Assembly: GCA_002479255.1 (NCBI GenBank)
Contig: DLMJ01000043.1
Coordinates: 1-64,000, forward strand
DNA: 64,000 bases
Origin: Candidatus Binatus soli
Lineage (GTDB): Bacteria; Desulfobacterota; Binatia; Binatales; Binataceae
Direction: 5' to 3'
Under the pieces are notes generated by a model. That model was given only the letters and a program-made list of their open reading frames with translations, made no database searches and had not been told where the DNA came from. The position numbers and the translations under genes are program-made. Of this stretch, positions 16,610 through 25,382 are shown piece after piece. The stretch's first letter is position 1, and every line of letters begins with the position of its first letter.

Positions 16610-16861
16610 TTGGAGATCGATAAAATCGTTGCAGACTTGAAGAAGGAAAGGGACCGGCTTATCCGTGCGATCACGGCTTTGGTGGGAGCGGGAGCGGAGG
16701 CGGCAGGCAGGAGAGGCCGGCCCGCGGCTCCCAAGCCGGGCGCCACGAGAAGAAAGCGACGCGGCGGTATCACCAAAGAGGGCAGAAAGCGGCTGTCAGA
16801 GCTTATGAAGAAGCGGTGGGCCGAGCGCAGAAGGAAAGGACTAACGAAACTTAGTAAATAG
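16610..16861 (+). CDS. Small basic AT-hook-like protein, TTG start
   Basis: The 83-residue protein starts at TTG 16610, eight bases after AAGGAG. Residues 1-26 (EIDKIVADLKKERDRLIRAITAL) form an amphipathic, possibly coiled-coil helix. Then comes an AT-hook-like RRGRPAAP, a run of Arg/Lys, and a C-terminal helix GRKRLSELMKKRWAERRRKG. Proteins with a short dimerising helix, an RGRP motif and a KKRWAER tail are common and uncharacterised in Acidobacteria-like and Desulfobacterota-like genomes. I infer nucleic-acid binding. No partner gene is evident. Confidence 0.6.
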   Translation: MEIDKIVADLKKERDRLIRAITALVGAGAEAAGRRGRPAAPKPGATRRKRRGGITKEGRKRLSELMKKRWAERRRKGLTKLSK

Positions 16862-16933
16862 CGGTGCGCCTGGATCGCCACCCGTCTGGAGTGTGCGGTT
16901 GATTCGCGACCGTCGCGTCCGCACAATCTTCAG

Positions 16934-17614
16934 ATGGCGGATTCAGTACAACGCGCGTTCGATCTTGCGGCGGAGGACTACGACCGCACGCGGCGCCGGC
17001 TGGTGCCGGGGTTCGACGACTTCTATCGCGCGGCGATCGATTTGATTCAGTTTCCGCACGATAGCCAGCTCAAGGTTCTCGATCTCGGCGCCGGCACGGG
17101 CTTGCTGGCGGCGTTCATCGCGTACAGTTTCCCGCAGGCGCGGATCACGATGGTGGACATCTCGAGCGAGATGCTCGAGCGGGCGCGTGCGCGCTTTGAA
17201 TTGGCCGGCGAGCGCTTCCGCTTCGAGGTCTCCGACTACGGCGTTGACCCGATCCAGGAAAAATACGACGCGGTCGTTTCGGCACTGTCGATTCATCACC
17301 TGGGCGACGACCAAAAGCGCTCGCTGTTCGCTCGAATCCACGGCGCGCTCAACGACGGCGGTGTATTCGTCAACGCCGAGCAGTGTCGCGGCGCGACCCC
17401 GGAGCGGCACCGTTTTCATCACGAGCGATGGATCACGCGGGTGCGCGAATTGGGGGTTGATGATCGCGACCTGGCGGCGGCGCTCGACCGGATGAAGTTC
17501 GATCGGGCGGCCACGCTCGAGGATCAGCTCCAATGGCTGCGCGAGGCGGGGTTCCGCGATATCGATTGCGCGTACAAGAATCTGATCTTCGCCGTTTACC
17601 GCGGCATCAAGTAG
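16934..17614 (+). CDS. Class I SAM-dependent methyltransferase
   Basis: The 226-residue protein has a complete Rossmann methyltransferase core: AFDLAAEDYDRTRRRLVPGFDDFY, motif I VLDLGAGTGLLAAFIA, acidic motif MVDISSEMLERARARF, AVVSALSIHHLGDDQK (motif IV) and GGVFVNAEQCRG. This arrangement resembles small-molecule methyltransferases of the UbiE/tRNA-cmo5U type, but no substrate can be assigned. It stands alone between a small basic protein and a regulator remnant. Confidence 0.85.
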   Translation: MADSVQRAFDLAAEDYDRTRRRLVPGFDDFYRAAIDLIQFPHDSQLKVLDLGAGTGLLAAFIAYSFPQARITMVDISSEMLERARARFELAGERFRFEVSDYGVDPIQEKYDAVVSALSIHHLGDDQKRSLFARIHGALNDGGVFVNAEQCRGATPERHRFHHERWITRVRELGVDDRDLAAALDRMKFDRAATLEDQLQWLREAGFRDIDCAYKNLIFAVYRGIK

Positions 17615-17719
17615 CGAAGAGCGGCGTCCGTCATTGTTCGGCGCGGCTCAAGACGCAAATCGCGTGGCCGGCGGCCGCCTGCCACCCGTACGCCTCCTTG
17701 CGTCTCCGATAGTTGGTAA

Positions 17720-17860
17720 GGTACTCGCGTTGCATACTATGAAGAACTCTCGCTGTTCCGCGCGGTGCTCGGTGACAAAGCGCGGGTCGAGCGCACCGAT
17801 CACATCATGGCGGGCGCGCGGCGCTGCGCGTATCGGATCACGGCGCCGGACCATCGATAG
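17720..17860 (+). pseudogene. Remnant of a SufR-like/DeoR-type regulator C-terminus
   Basis: One frame reads YYEELSLFRAVLGDKARVE followed by RTDHIMAGARRCAYRITAP and a TAG at 17858. That resembles the C-terminal end of iron-sulfur or metal-sensing winged-helix regulators, which finish with LLxGLLG, VERxEHxLxGxRRCxYRI. The HTH domain and the upstream cysteines are missing, and the frame has no start or ribosome site. It is a fossil within a 440-base gap (17615-18057) that is otherwise empty. Confidence 0.45.
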
Positions 17861-18057
17861 GGAGCGTATCTTGCGGCGACCGTAGCTTCGAATTCCATTC
17901 GACTACCTGAACGAACGGTTTGAAGAAAAGTCGCAGTCTCGGCTAGGTTGGGCGCTGGGGAACGATGGCGCCGGCGCCCGATCCTGTTTCCGCGTTCCGA
18001 TGGCGCAAAAGGATTCGCGATCTCGTGTAGTTGTAGTTGTAGTCAGGAGGAAATTTC

Positions 18058-19056
18058 ATGGCGCGCAAATTATCAATCGGAGTCAATTGGCAGGGCAAGC
18101 TCGACTTCAAGGCGGCGATCGAACGCGCGAAAATCGCGGACGCCGCGGGAATCCATTCGATCTGGGTGGCCGAAGCGTGGGGGCGCGATGCCTTCACGCT
18201 GCTCACGCTGCTCGCGGAGCACACCGGCAAGGTGCAGCTTGCGACCTCGATCGTGAATATCTACTCGCGCACGCCGGCCGCGCTCGCGCAGCATTTCGGC
18301 ACGCTCGACGAGTTGAGCAACGGCCGCATGATCATCGGGCTGGGCACCAGCGGTCCGCAGGTGATCGAACATTTCCACGGTATTCCGTTCAATCCGCCGC
18401 TGACGCGGATGAAGGAGTACGTGGAAATTATCAACATGATAATGGCGCAGACGCCGCTGAACTACGAAGGCAAGCTGTTCAAGCTGCAGCGCGGCTTCAC
18501 GATGCGCTTCGAGACCCCGCGCAAGCATATTCCAATCTGGATCGCCTCGCTCAATAAAAAGAGCGTCGAGTTCACGGCGAAGAAAGCCGACGGATGGTTG
18601 CCGGTGATGATCCCGATCAACTCGCTAAAGAAAGCGATCGCGGATTTCCGCGCGATTGCGACGGCCGCCGGCCGCGAGGCGCGCGCGGTCGCCGTCAAAG
18701 CGCCCGGACACGTGACGGTAACGGCCAACATCGATCGCGCGGTTGCGGGACATGCTGCCAACGTCGCGTTCTATGCCGCGCGCATGGGCACCTTCTATTC
18801 CGAGCAACTCACGCGCTTCGGCTTCGGCGACGACGTGCAGAAGGTCAAACAGGCGTGGGATGCGGGCGGCTCGAAGGCGGGCACCGCGGCGCTGTCGCCC
18901 AAGCTGCTGGGCGAGTTGGGTTATATCGGCGGAGTCGAAGGCGCGATCGAGCGGCTCAAGGCGCAGGACGAAGCCGGCGTCGATCTGCATCCGGTGGAAA
19001 TCGACGCGGGCGGCAAGCCGGGCGAGTTCGAGAAGACCGTCGCGCGGCTGCTCTGA
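18058..19056 (+). CDS. LLM-class flavin-dependent oxidoreductase, probably F420-linked
   Basis: The 332-residue protein has the luciferase-like monooxygenase TIM-barrel pattern: IGVNWQGKLDFKAAIERAKIADAAGIHSIWVAEAWGRDAF, QLATSIVNIYSRTPAALAQH, LDELSNGRMIIGLGTSGPQVIEHFHG and IPIWIASLNKKSVE. The close resemblance to F420-dependent methylene-H4MPT reductase-like proteins of actinobacteria suggests F420 as cofactor; FMN use cannot be excluded. A very good ribosome site, AGGAGGAAA, precedes the ATG. No F420 biosynthesis gene is in the window. The next gene is 44 bases on and may be co-transcribed. Confidence 0.85.
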   Translation: MARKLSIGVNWQGKLDFKAAIERAKIADAAGIHSIWVAEAWGRDAFTLLTLLAEHTGKVQLATSIVNIYSRTPAALAQHFGTLDELSNGRMIIGLGTSGPQVIEHFHGIPFNPPLTRMKEYVEIINMIMAQTPLNYEGKLFKLQRGFTMRFETPRKHIPIWIASLNKKSVEFTAKKADGWLPVMIPINSLKKAIADFRAIATAAGREARAVAVKAPGHVTVTANIDRAVAGHAANVAFYAARMGTFYSEQLTRFGFGDDVQKVKQAWDAGGSKAGTAALSPKLLGELGYIGGVEGAIERLKAQDEAGVDLHPVEIDAGGKPGEFEKTVARLL

Positions 19057-19100
19057 CGATCGTGCAGACGGAATTTGGCGATTCGCCGAGGGGCAATTCA

Positions 19101-19565
19101 GTGAGAATCAGAATCCAGCTGGTCGCATTCGCACTGCTGCTCGTAGCAGCCGCATTGCCCGCGCCGGCGCGCGCTGAAGACGCGGCGAAAGCGGACGGCA
19201 TCAAGGTCGAAGTGACCGGCTTTCGAAACGACAAGGGGCAACTGGGATGCTCGCTGTGGCCAGGTCCCGCGGGATTCCCGCGCGACGATTCGCACATACT
19301 TGGTCACGTCTGGGCAAAGATTCAGGGCAATCGCGGCGAATGCGTCTTCGCCGGAGTTCCGGCCGGCGACTATGCCGTCACCCTTTTTCACGATGAGAAC
19401 GGCAACGGCAAGTTCGATTCGAATTTTATCGGCTATCCGCTCGAGGGCTATGGATTTTCAAACAACGCCAAGGCCCAGTTCAGAGCGCCGTCATTCGACG
19501 AGACGAAATTTCACTATGACGGCAGCGGCACGAAGCAGATCCCGGTCCAAATGATTTATAGATGA
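19101..19565 (+). CDS. DUF2141 periplasmic protein
   Basis: The 154-residue product starts at GTG 19101 after GAGGGG. A signal peptide (IQLVAFALLLVAAALPAPARA) precedes a DUF2141-type domain: IKVEVTGFRNDKGQLGCSLW, GVPAGDYAVTLFHDENGNGKFDSNFIGYPLEGYGFSNNA. The DENGNGKFD segment looks like a Ca-binding loop, usual in this small beta-sandwich family, whose function is unknown. The long open frame further upstream is out of frame with the preceding gene and not coding. The stop overlaps the start of the next gene (ATGA). Confidence 0.85.
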   Translation: MRIRIQLVAFALLLVAAALPAPARAEDAAKADGIKVEVTGFRNDKGQLGCSLWPGPAGFPRDDSHILGHVWAKIQGNRGECVFAGVPAGDYAVTLFHDENGNGKFDSNFIGYPLEGYGFSNNAKAQFRAPSFDETKFHYDGSGTKQIPVQMIYR

Positions 19566-20545
19566 TGAAAGCAGTAATCGTTGAGAAACCCGGCGATGAA
19601 AATGCGCTCAAAATCGGCGAAATTGCCGAGCCTGCGATCAAGCCCGACGAAATACTGATTCGCGTCCGAGCCGCCGGGGTGAATCGCGCGGACATTCTTC
19701 AGCGCCAGGGATTCTATCCGCCTCCGCCGGGTGCGTCGGAAATCATCGGCCTGGAATGTGCCGGCGAGGTTGCCGCCGTCGGCGCTGCCGCCATCGGATG
19801 GAAAACAGGCGATCGCGCGATGGCATTGCTGCCGGGCGGCGGTTACGCGCAGAAAGCTGCGGTGCATTGCGGATCCGCGATGAAGATTCCCACGGCGCTG
19901 AGTTTCGAGGAAGCTGCCGGAATCCCCGAGGTCTTTCTGACCGCGTTCCTGAACTTTTTCATGCTCGTCGGGATCAAGCGCGGCGAGACCGCTTTGATTC
20001 ACGGTGGCGGAAGCGGCGTCGGCACCGCATCGATTCTGTTGCTCAAGGAAACGGGCGTGCGCGTGATCGTAACTGCGGGCGCGGATGAGAAATGCGAGCA
20101 ATGCCGGAAGCTGGGCGCCGACGTCGCGATCAACTACAAACGCGGGCCTTTCGCGCCGGCCGTGAAGGCCGCGACAGATGGGCGCGGCGTGGATGTGATT
20201 TTAGACAGCATCGGCGGCGCCTACCTGTCCGGAAATATCGAGTCGCTTGCCAGCGGCGGACGGCTGGTCCTGATCGGCTTGATGAACGGGACGCGCGCCG
20301 AGCTCGATCTGGCCGCCGTTCTGCGCCGTCATCTGAAAATCTTCGGCTCGACTCTGCGCACACGCCCAGCCGCCGAGAAGGCGCAGATCGTCGCGGCGTT
20401 CCTCGAGCAATTCGGCGCGGCTCTCGAAGCCGGCCGGTTGCGTCCGCCAATTTACAAGGTGCTCCCGGCCGCGGACGCGCCGACGGCGCATCGCATGATG
20501 CAAGCGAGCGAGCACTTCGGGAAAATCATTCTCAAGTTCGACTGA
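19562..20545 (+). CDS. NAD(P)H:quinone oxidoreductase-like (PIG3 family MDR)
   Basis: The 327-residue zinc-free medium-chain reductase begins MKAVIVEKPGDENALKIGE and has NRADILQRQGFYPPPPGASEIIGLECAGEV, the NADP-binding GGGSGVGTASILLLKETG and DVILDSIGGAYLSGNIESLASGGRLVLIG. The NRADxLQRxGxYPPPPG signature is that of PIG3/TP53I3-type quinone oxidoreductases. It would reduce quinones or enones in the cytosol with NADPH. Two adjacent ATG codons (19562, 19565) are possible starts. It overlaps the DUF2141 gene, so the two are co-translated. Confidence 0.9.
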   Translation: MMKAVIVEKPGDENALKIGEIAEPAIKPDEILIRVRAAGVNRADILQRQGFYPPPPGASEIIGLECAGEVAAVGAAAIGWKTGDRAMALLPGGGYAQKAAVHCGSAMKIPTALSFEEAAGIPEVFLTAFLNFFMLVGIKRGETALIHGGGSGVGTASILLLKETGVRVIVTAGADEKCEQCRKLGADVAINYKRGPFAPAVKAATDGRGVDVILDSIGGAYLSGNIESLASGGRLVLIGLMNGTRAELDLAAVLRRHLKIFGSTLRTRPAAEKAQIVAAFLEQFGAALEAGRLRPPIYKVLPAADAPTAHRMMQASEHFGKIILKFD

Positions 20546-20697
20546 TCCGGTTTGTTGACCTGCTCGCGCGCCGGGAGCATGGCGCGCCAGCCGGCGCTGG
20601 AACCGACGATTGATCCAAAGGCGCGCGCAAGTGGCGCAATTCGCGAAACTGATGGGTGTTCGCGCGCGCCTTCTGGTAGGATTCCGGGCGAGACAGC

Positions 20698-21624
20698 GTG
20701 AACCGCAAACCGATCAAACCCAACGCGCTCAAACCGGGCGATACAGTTGCGGTCGTCGCGCCCGCCGCGGCGATCGAACGGGAGCATCTCGAGCGCGGCG
20801 TCAACGTGCTCGCCTCGATGGGCTTTCGGGTCAAAGTTTCGCAGCGCGTGCTGGCGCGTTCGGGGATATTGGCCGGCGACGATCGCGAGCGGGCGAGCGA
20901 GCTTCGAGAATACTTTGCCGACCCCGAGGTCAAGGCGATCTTTTCCGCGCGCGGCGGTTACGGATGCGGGCGACTGCTGCCGCTGCTCGACTTCAAAGAG
21001 ATGGCCCGCACGCCCAAGATATTCGTCGGCTTCTCGGACGCGACCTTTATCCTCAACGCGCTGGTCGATTTCGCCGGGATGGTATCGTTTCACGGGCCGA
21101 TGGTCGCGATGGATTTTGCGCGAGGCCTGAGCCCGCGCGCGTTCGAGCACATGCAAGACCTGCTCGGCGGCAAACTCGACGGCTTCGAGCTCGAGGCGCG
21201 CGAGACGATGCATCCCGGGCCCGCACAGGGCGAGGTCATCGGCGGGTGCCTGTCGGTGCTGGTCGCGACGATAGGCACACCGTATGAGCCGCGCTTCGAC
21301 GGCCGAATCCTGTTCCTCGAAGACACGGGTGAGAAAGCCTATCGAATCGATAGAATGCTCGTGCAGTTGCGCCAAAGCGGCGCGCTCGGCCGAGTGGCGG
21401 GAATTGTGTTCGGCGCGATTCGCGCGATCGACGGAAACGAGCAGGAGACGCGGCTGATTGCGCGCTTCGCCGCCGAGCAGACGGCCGGGCTGGGATGCCC
21501 GGTGCTGTACGGCGTCGAGGCCGGGCATGGCACCGAGAATTTTACGATTCCGTTCGGCGCGGTGGCGCGAATCGATTCCGCCGCGCGCCGAATCATCTTC
21601 ACTGAGCCGGCCGTGACGCGGTAA
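20698..21624 (+). CDS. LD-carboxypeptidase (peptidase family S66)
   Basis: The 308-residue protein reads as an LdcA-type serine peptidase: LKPGDTVAVVAPA, ARGGYGCGRLLPLLD, nucleophile Ser in FVGFSDATFIL, Glu in RILFLEDTGEKAYRIDRML and His in GVEAGHGTENFTIPFGA. The enzyme removes the terminal D-Ala from murein tetrapeptides in the cytosol, giving the tripeptide. GTG 20698 is the start by similarity of length; the upstream GGTAGGA is a weak ribosome site. It is followed by a serine hydrolase and Mpl, which uses the tripeptide product, so the three make a murein-recycling unit. Confidence 0.92.
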   Translation: MNRKPIKPNALKPGDTVAVVAPAAAIEREHLERGVNVLASMGFRVKVSQRVLARSGILAGDDRERASELREYFADPEVKAIFSARGGYGCGRLLPLLDFKEMARTPKIFVGFSDATFILNALVDFAGMVSFHGPMVAMDFARGLSPRAFEHMQDLLGGKLDGFELEARETMHPGPAQGEVIGGCLSVLVATIGTPYEPRFDGRILFLEDTGEKAYRIDRMLVQLRQSGALGRVAGIVFGAIRAIDGNEQETRLIARFAAEQTAGLGCPVLYGVEAGHGTENFTIPFGAVARIDSAARRIIFTEPAVTR

Positions 21625-21652
21625 CGGGCCAAGTTTTCCGGAGGATTAAGCC

Positions 21653-22783
21653 TTGGGATGGAGTGATGTCGAGCAGGCATTCAACGACGCGGTCGAGGAG
21701 CGGGTGATTCCCGGCGCGACGGTCGTCGTGCGGCGCGGCGCGGAGGTCGCGTTCGAGGGCGCATTCGGATTCAGATCGATCGAGCCGAGCCGCTCGCCGG
21801 CCAAAATCGAAACCGTCTATGACCTGTCGTCACTCACCAAGGCGCTGGCGACGACGGTCGCAGTGATGATGCTGGCGCGCGACGGCAAGTTTCGTCTCGA
21901 CGATCGGGTGACGCGCTTCTTTCCGAACTTTGGCGTGCACGGCAAGACCACGGTCACTTTTCGCCATCTGCTGGCGCATTGCTCGGGGCTGGCGGCATGG
22001 CGGCCGTTCTACCAGCGCATCCTGGATATCGAAAAAGGCGGGCGGGTCAACTTCATGGCGAGTCACGGCGCCAAGGAGTTTGCTTACGAGGAGATTCATC
22101 GCGAGAAGCCCGAGGCCGCGCCCGCGACCAGGACAATTTACTCGGATCTCGGTTTCATCCTGCTGGGTGAAACGGTCGAAAAGGTCGCCAGCGTCGCGCT
22201 CAACCGATTCTGCCGCGAGAAAATCTTTCACCCGCTGGGCCTGCGCGCGACCGACTATATAGACATCTCACTGGTCCGCTCGCGACGGCTGGAGCCGGTC
22301 GCCGACATGTTCGCGCCGACCGAAATCTGTCCTTCGCGCAAGCGGCTGCTGGTAGGCGAAGTTGACGACGAGAACGCGTTCGCGATGGGTGGAGTGGCGG
22401 GTCACGCCGGACTGTTCGCGCCGGTGCGCGAGGTCGATCGCCTCGCGCGCGAGCTGATCGCGTGTTACGCCGGACGTTCGGATTTCGTGCCGCAAAAAAT
22501 AATCCGCGAGTTCTGGACGCGCGACACGACCGTGCCCGGCTCGACGTGGGCGCTCGGATGGGACACGCCATCGGCGGAGCATTCCAGCTCGGGGCATCGA
22601 TTCTCGCCGGCGGCAGTGGGCCATCTTGGCTTCACCGGCACTTCGATATGGATCGAGCCGGAAAGCGAAGTTGCGATCTCGATGCTGACCAACCGCGTTC
22701 ATCCGCGGCGCGACAATCAAAAGATTCGCGAGTTCCGCCCGAAGATTCACGATTTGATCATGGATGCGCTCGACGGTGGCTGA
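21653..22783 (+). CDS. Beta-lactamase-like serine hydrolase, TTG start
   Basis: The 376-residue penicillin-binding-like hydrolase has SxxK in YDLSSLTKALATT, the tyrosine motif as YSDLGFILLGE, and GHLGFTGTSIWIEPE as third motif. It is the class C beta-lactamase/esterase family; these act as D-aminopeptidases, esterases or penicillin-interacting murein enzymes. There is no signal peptide, so it is probably cytosolic, in keeping with murein recycling between an LD-carboxypeptidase and Mpl. TTG 21653 follows GGAGGATTAAG at proper spacing; no ATG lies before the conserved region. Its end overlaps the next gene. Confidence 0.87.
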   Translation: MGWSDVEQAFNDAVEERVIPGATVVVRRGAEVAFEGAFGFRSIEPSRSPAKIETVYDLSSLTKALATTVAVMMLARDGKFRLDDRVTRFFPNFGVHGKTTVTFRHLLAHCSGLAAWRPFYQRILDIEKGGRVNFMASHGAKEFAYEEIHREKPEAAPATRTIYSDLGFILLGETVEKVASVALNRFCREKIFHPLGLRATDYIDISLVRSRRLEPVADMFAPTEICPSRKRLLVGEVDDENAFAMGGVAGHAGLFAPVREVDRLARELIACYAGRSDFVPQKIIREFWTRDTTVPGSTWALGWDTPSAEHSSSGHRFSPAAVGHLGFTGTSIWIEPESEVAISMLTNRVHPRRDNQKIREFRPKIHDLIMDALDGG

Positions 22784-24242
22784 TTCCGGCAGCGCCGCGC
22801 GCCTCGCGCGCATTCCGGCGTCCCCCCGGCGCGTGCATCTGATCGGAGTCGGCGGCACCGCGATGGCCGCTGTGGCCGGGATGCTGGTGGAGCGCGGCTT
22901 GTCGGTCACGGGCTCCGACAATCAGCTCTACGAGCCGACGGCGTCGCTGCTCAGAAACTCGCGGGTGGGATTGATGACGGGATTTTCGCCCGCGAACCTG
23001 TCGCCTGCGCCCGACCTGGTGGTGGTGGGCAACGCGATCGTGGCGAGCAATCCCGAAGCGGTGGCGCTGCTCGATTCCGCGATCCCGTATCTCTCGATGC
23101 CTGAAGCGCTGTGGCATTTTTTTCTGAAGGGCCGGCGCGTGCTGATGGTCGCCGGAACGCATGGCAAGACCACCTCGACCGCGATGATGGCGCACGTGCT
23201 CGACGCGGCGGGGCGCGATCCTTCGATGCTGGTGGGAGGAGTCGCGAGCGATTTCGGATCGAACTACCGGCTTGGCCAGGGCGCCGATTTCGTGATCGAG
23301 GGCGATGAGTACGACACCGCGTTTTTCGACAAAGGACCGAAGTTTCTGCATTACCGGGCGATCGGTGCGATTATTACGGCGGTCGAATTCGATCACGCCG
23401 ATATCTATCGCGATCTCGAGCATGTGAAATCGAGTTTCCGCGCGCTCGTCGAGCAGATGGATTCGTCGCGGGTGCTCGCGGTATGCGCCGACTTTCCGCA
23501 CGCGCTCGAAGTCAGCGCGGCAGCGCGCTCGCGGCGGCTCACATACGGGCTGCGCGGGGGCGAATACGGCGCGACAGACATTACGGTGGGCGCGGACGGC
23601 GCGAGATTTTCGGTGACGCGCGACGGCGACCGAATCCAGGATTCAATTCATCTTCCGATCGGCGGCCGAATGAACGTCGCCAACGCGCTGGGCGTTTACG
23701 TGCTGCTGAGCGCGTTTGGAGTCTCCGGCGACGAGATTGCCGGCGGCTTGCGCACCTTCAAGGGCGTCGTGCGGCGGCAGCAGGTGATCGGAGAGGCGGC
23801 GGGAGTGACGGTGGTCGATGACTTTGCGCATCACCCGACCGCGATCGGCGTCACGCTCGAGGCGATTGCCGAACGGTTCCCCGGCCGGCGGATACTTGCG
23901 GCGTTCGAGCCGCGCTCGAATACGGCGCGGCGCAATGTTTTTCAAAATGCGTTCGCGGCCGCATTCGATCGAGCGTCGCGCGTCTATCTGGGTCCGGTCT
24001 ATTTCAAGGAAAACGATCCGATCGCGCCGGGCGAGCGGCTGGAAACAGGCGCGCTCGCGAGTGCGATCAGTGCGCGTGGAGCGCGCGCGATTGCATGCGC
24101 GTCGAACGATCAGGTCCTCGAGCGGATGCTCTCCGACGCGCGCGCGGGCGACGTTGCGCTGTTCATGTCGAACGGGCCGTTCGATGGATTGAAGGAACGA
24201 TTCCTGGCGGCGTTGCAGGTTCGGGGGAGTGGAACGACTTAG
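22764..24242 (+). CDS. mpl: UDP-N-acetylmuramate:tripeptide ligase
   Basis: The 492-residue Mur ligase has the N-terminal VHLIGVGGTAMAAVAGML, the ATP loop MVAGTHGKTTSTAMM, FVIEGDEYDTAFFDKGPKFLHYRA, AVEFDHADIYRDLEH and VVDDFAHHPTAIGVTLEA. The combination EGDEYDTAFFDKxPKFxHY is characteristic of Mpl and not MurC. It rejoins recycled L-Ala-gamma-D-Glu-meso-DAP to UDP-MurNAc, bypassing MurC-MurE. The start may be ATG 22764 or GTG 22776; either overlaps the serine hydrolase. Together with the LD-carboxypeptidase upstream it implies meso-DAP peptidoglycan and active recycling. Confidence 0.93.
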   Translation: MRSTVADSGSAARLARIPASPRRVHLIGVGGTAMAAVAGMLVERGLSVTGSDNQLYEPTASLLRNSRVGLMTGFSPANLSPAPDLVVVGNAIVASNPEAVALLDSAIPYLSMPEALWHFFLKGRRVLMVAGTHGKTTSTAMMAHVLDAAGRDPSMLVGGVASDFGSNYRLGQGADFVIEGDEYDTAFFDKGPKFLHYRAIGAIITAVEFDHADIYRDLEHVKSSFRALVEQMDSSRVLAVCADFPHALEVSAAARSRRLTYGLRGGEYGATDITVGADGARFSVTRDGDRIQDSIHLPIGGRMNVANALGVYVLLSAFGVSGDEIAGGLRTFKGVVRRQQVIGEAAGVTVVDDFAHHPTAIGVTLEAIAERFPGRRILAAFEPRSNTARRNVFQNAFAAAFDRASRVYLGPVYFKENDPIAPGERLETGALASAISARGARAIACASNDQVLERMLSDARAGDVALFMSNGPFDGLKERFLAALQVRGSGTT

Positions 24243-24305
24243 GGAACCTCTGCACAGGCAGTTGAGCGGCATCTGCTTGCCAAGCGGCGCCGGGGTGCGC
24301 GACTA

Positions 24306-25382
24306 ATGCTGTCCTCGATTGCGAAACCATTTGCAGCGCTGGCGCTCGCAGCCGCGCTCATCTCGATCGTCCTCGCCGCTCTCGGCGCGTCTCCGGTTGG
24401 CGTGTTCGCGGCGCTAGGCGAAGGCGCGTTCGGCAACTGGTACGCATGCGTGGATACAATCGTAAAATCCACGCCGCTGGTCTTCACGGGGCTTGCGGTC
24501 TCGCTCGCTTTCTCGGGCGCGCTATGGAATATCGGCGCCGACGGACAGCTTACGATCGGCGCGATCGCGGCCGGCGCGATCGGTCCGCATCTCGGCAATC
24601 TTCCGCATGCGATCGCAATTGCGATCATTCTCGCCGCCGGCTCCCTCGGCGGCGCGGTTTGGGGCGGCGTGGCGGGATGGCTGCGCGCGCGGCGCGACGT
24701 AAACGAAGTTATCAGCACGATCATGCTGAACTTCGTCGCCGTGCAGGCGCTCAGTTGGGTCGTGCATGGTCCGTTGATGGAACCGTCGCGCGCGTATCCG
24801 ACCAGCTCGCCAATCGCACGCGCCGCCCAGCTTGAATTCTACTTTGCGCCGAGCCGCATCAACCTGGGCATGATCCTCGCAGTCGTGCTCGCCGCCGCGT
24901 GCTACCTGCTGTTGTTCCATACCGGAGCCGGATTCGAGCTGCGCGCGATGGGCCGCAACCGGCGCGCCGCGACTTTCTTCGGCATCCGAATCCCGGCACT
25001 CACGTTCCGGGTGATGGCGCTGTCAGGCGCGATGGCGGGGCTTGGCGGCGCGGTGCAGGTCTCCGCAATTTCGCATCGATTGTACGAGAAGCTCTCGCCC
25101 GGATGGGGTTTCGAGGCAATTGCGGTCGCATTGGTGGCGCGCCTGAATCCGCTCGGCATCATCCCGGCCGCTCTCCTGTTCGGTGCGCTCGACAACGGCT
25201 CGCAGGCGATGCAGCGAACGCAGGGTATCTCGCCGGAGCTGGTGCAGGTTATCCAGGGTCTCGTGATTTTGATCATCCTCGCGTTCGACACGCCGGCCTG
25301 GAGCGGACTCCGCGAGCAGATTTTCGGCGCGCCTCATGATGCCCCCGCGGTGCCGCCGGTTGCGGAGATGCCCGATGCTTGA
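24306..25382 (+). CDS. ABC transporter permease, BMP/nucleoside type, first subunit
   Basis: The 358-residue membrane protein has about ten hydrophobic segments. It matches the YufP/RbsC-like permease family of BMP-dependent nucleoside importers: TPLVFTGLAVSLAFSGALWNIGADGQLTIGA, DVNEVISTIMLNFVAVQ, GFELRAMGRNRRAATFFGI, and SPGWGFEAIAVALVARLNPLGIIPAALLFGALDNGSQAMQ. It pairs with the next gene, overlapping it by eight bases. No ATPase or BMP lipoprotein gene is adjacent on either side, unlike the usual operon. It sits directly after the murein-recycling genes. Confidence 0.88.
   Translation: MLSSIAKPFAALALAAALISIVLAALGASPVGVFAALGEGAFGNWYACVDTIVKSTPLVFTGLAVSLAFSGALWNIGADGQLTIGAIAAGAIGPHLGNLPHAIAIAIILAAGSLGGAVWGGVAGWLRARRDVNEVISTIMLNFVAVQALSWVVHGPLMEPSRAYPTSSPIARAAQLEFYFAPSRINLGMILAVVLAAACYLLLFHTGAGFELRAMGRNRRAATFFGIRIPALTFRVMALSGAMAGLGGAVQVSAISHRLYEKLSPGWGFEAIAVALVARLNPLGIIPAALLFGALDNGSQAMQRTQGISPELVQVIQGLVILIILAFDTPAWSGLREQIFGAPHDAPAVPPVAEMPDA

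Noticed and set aside
18594..19100. Long upstream part of the frame that ends at 19565
   Set aside because: It lies inside the LLM oxidoreductase in another frame; the real gene starts with a signal peptide at GTG 19101.
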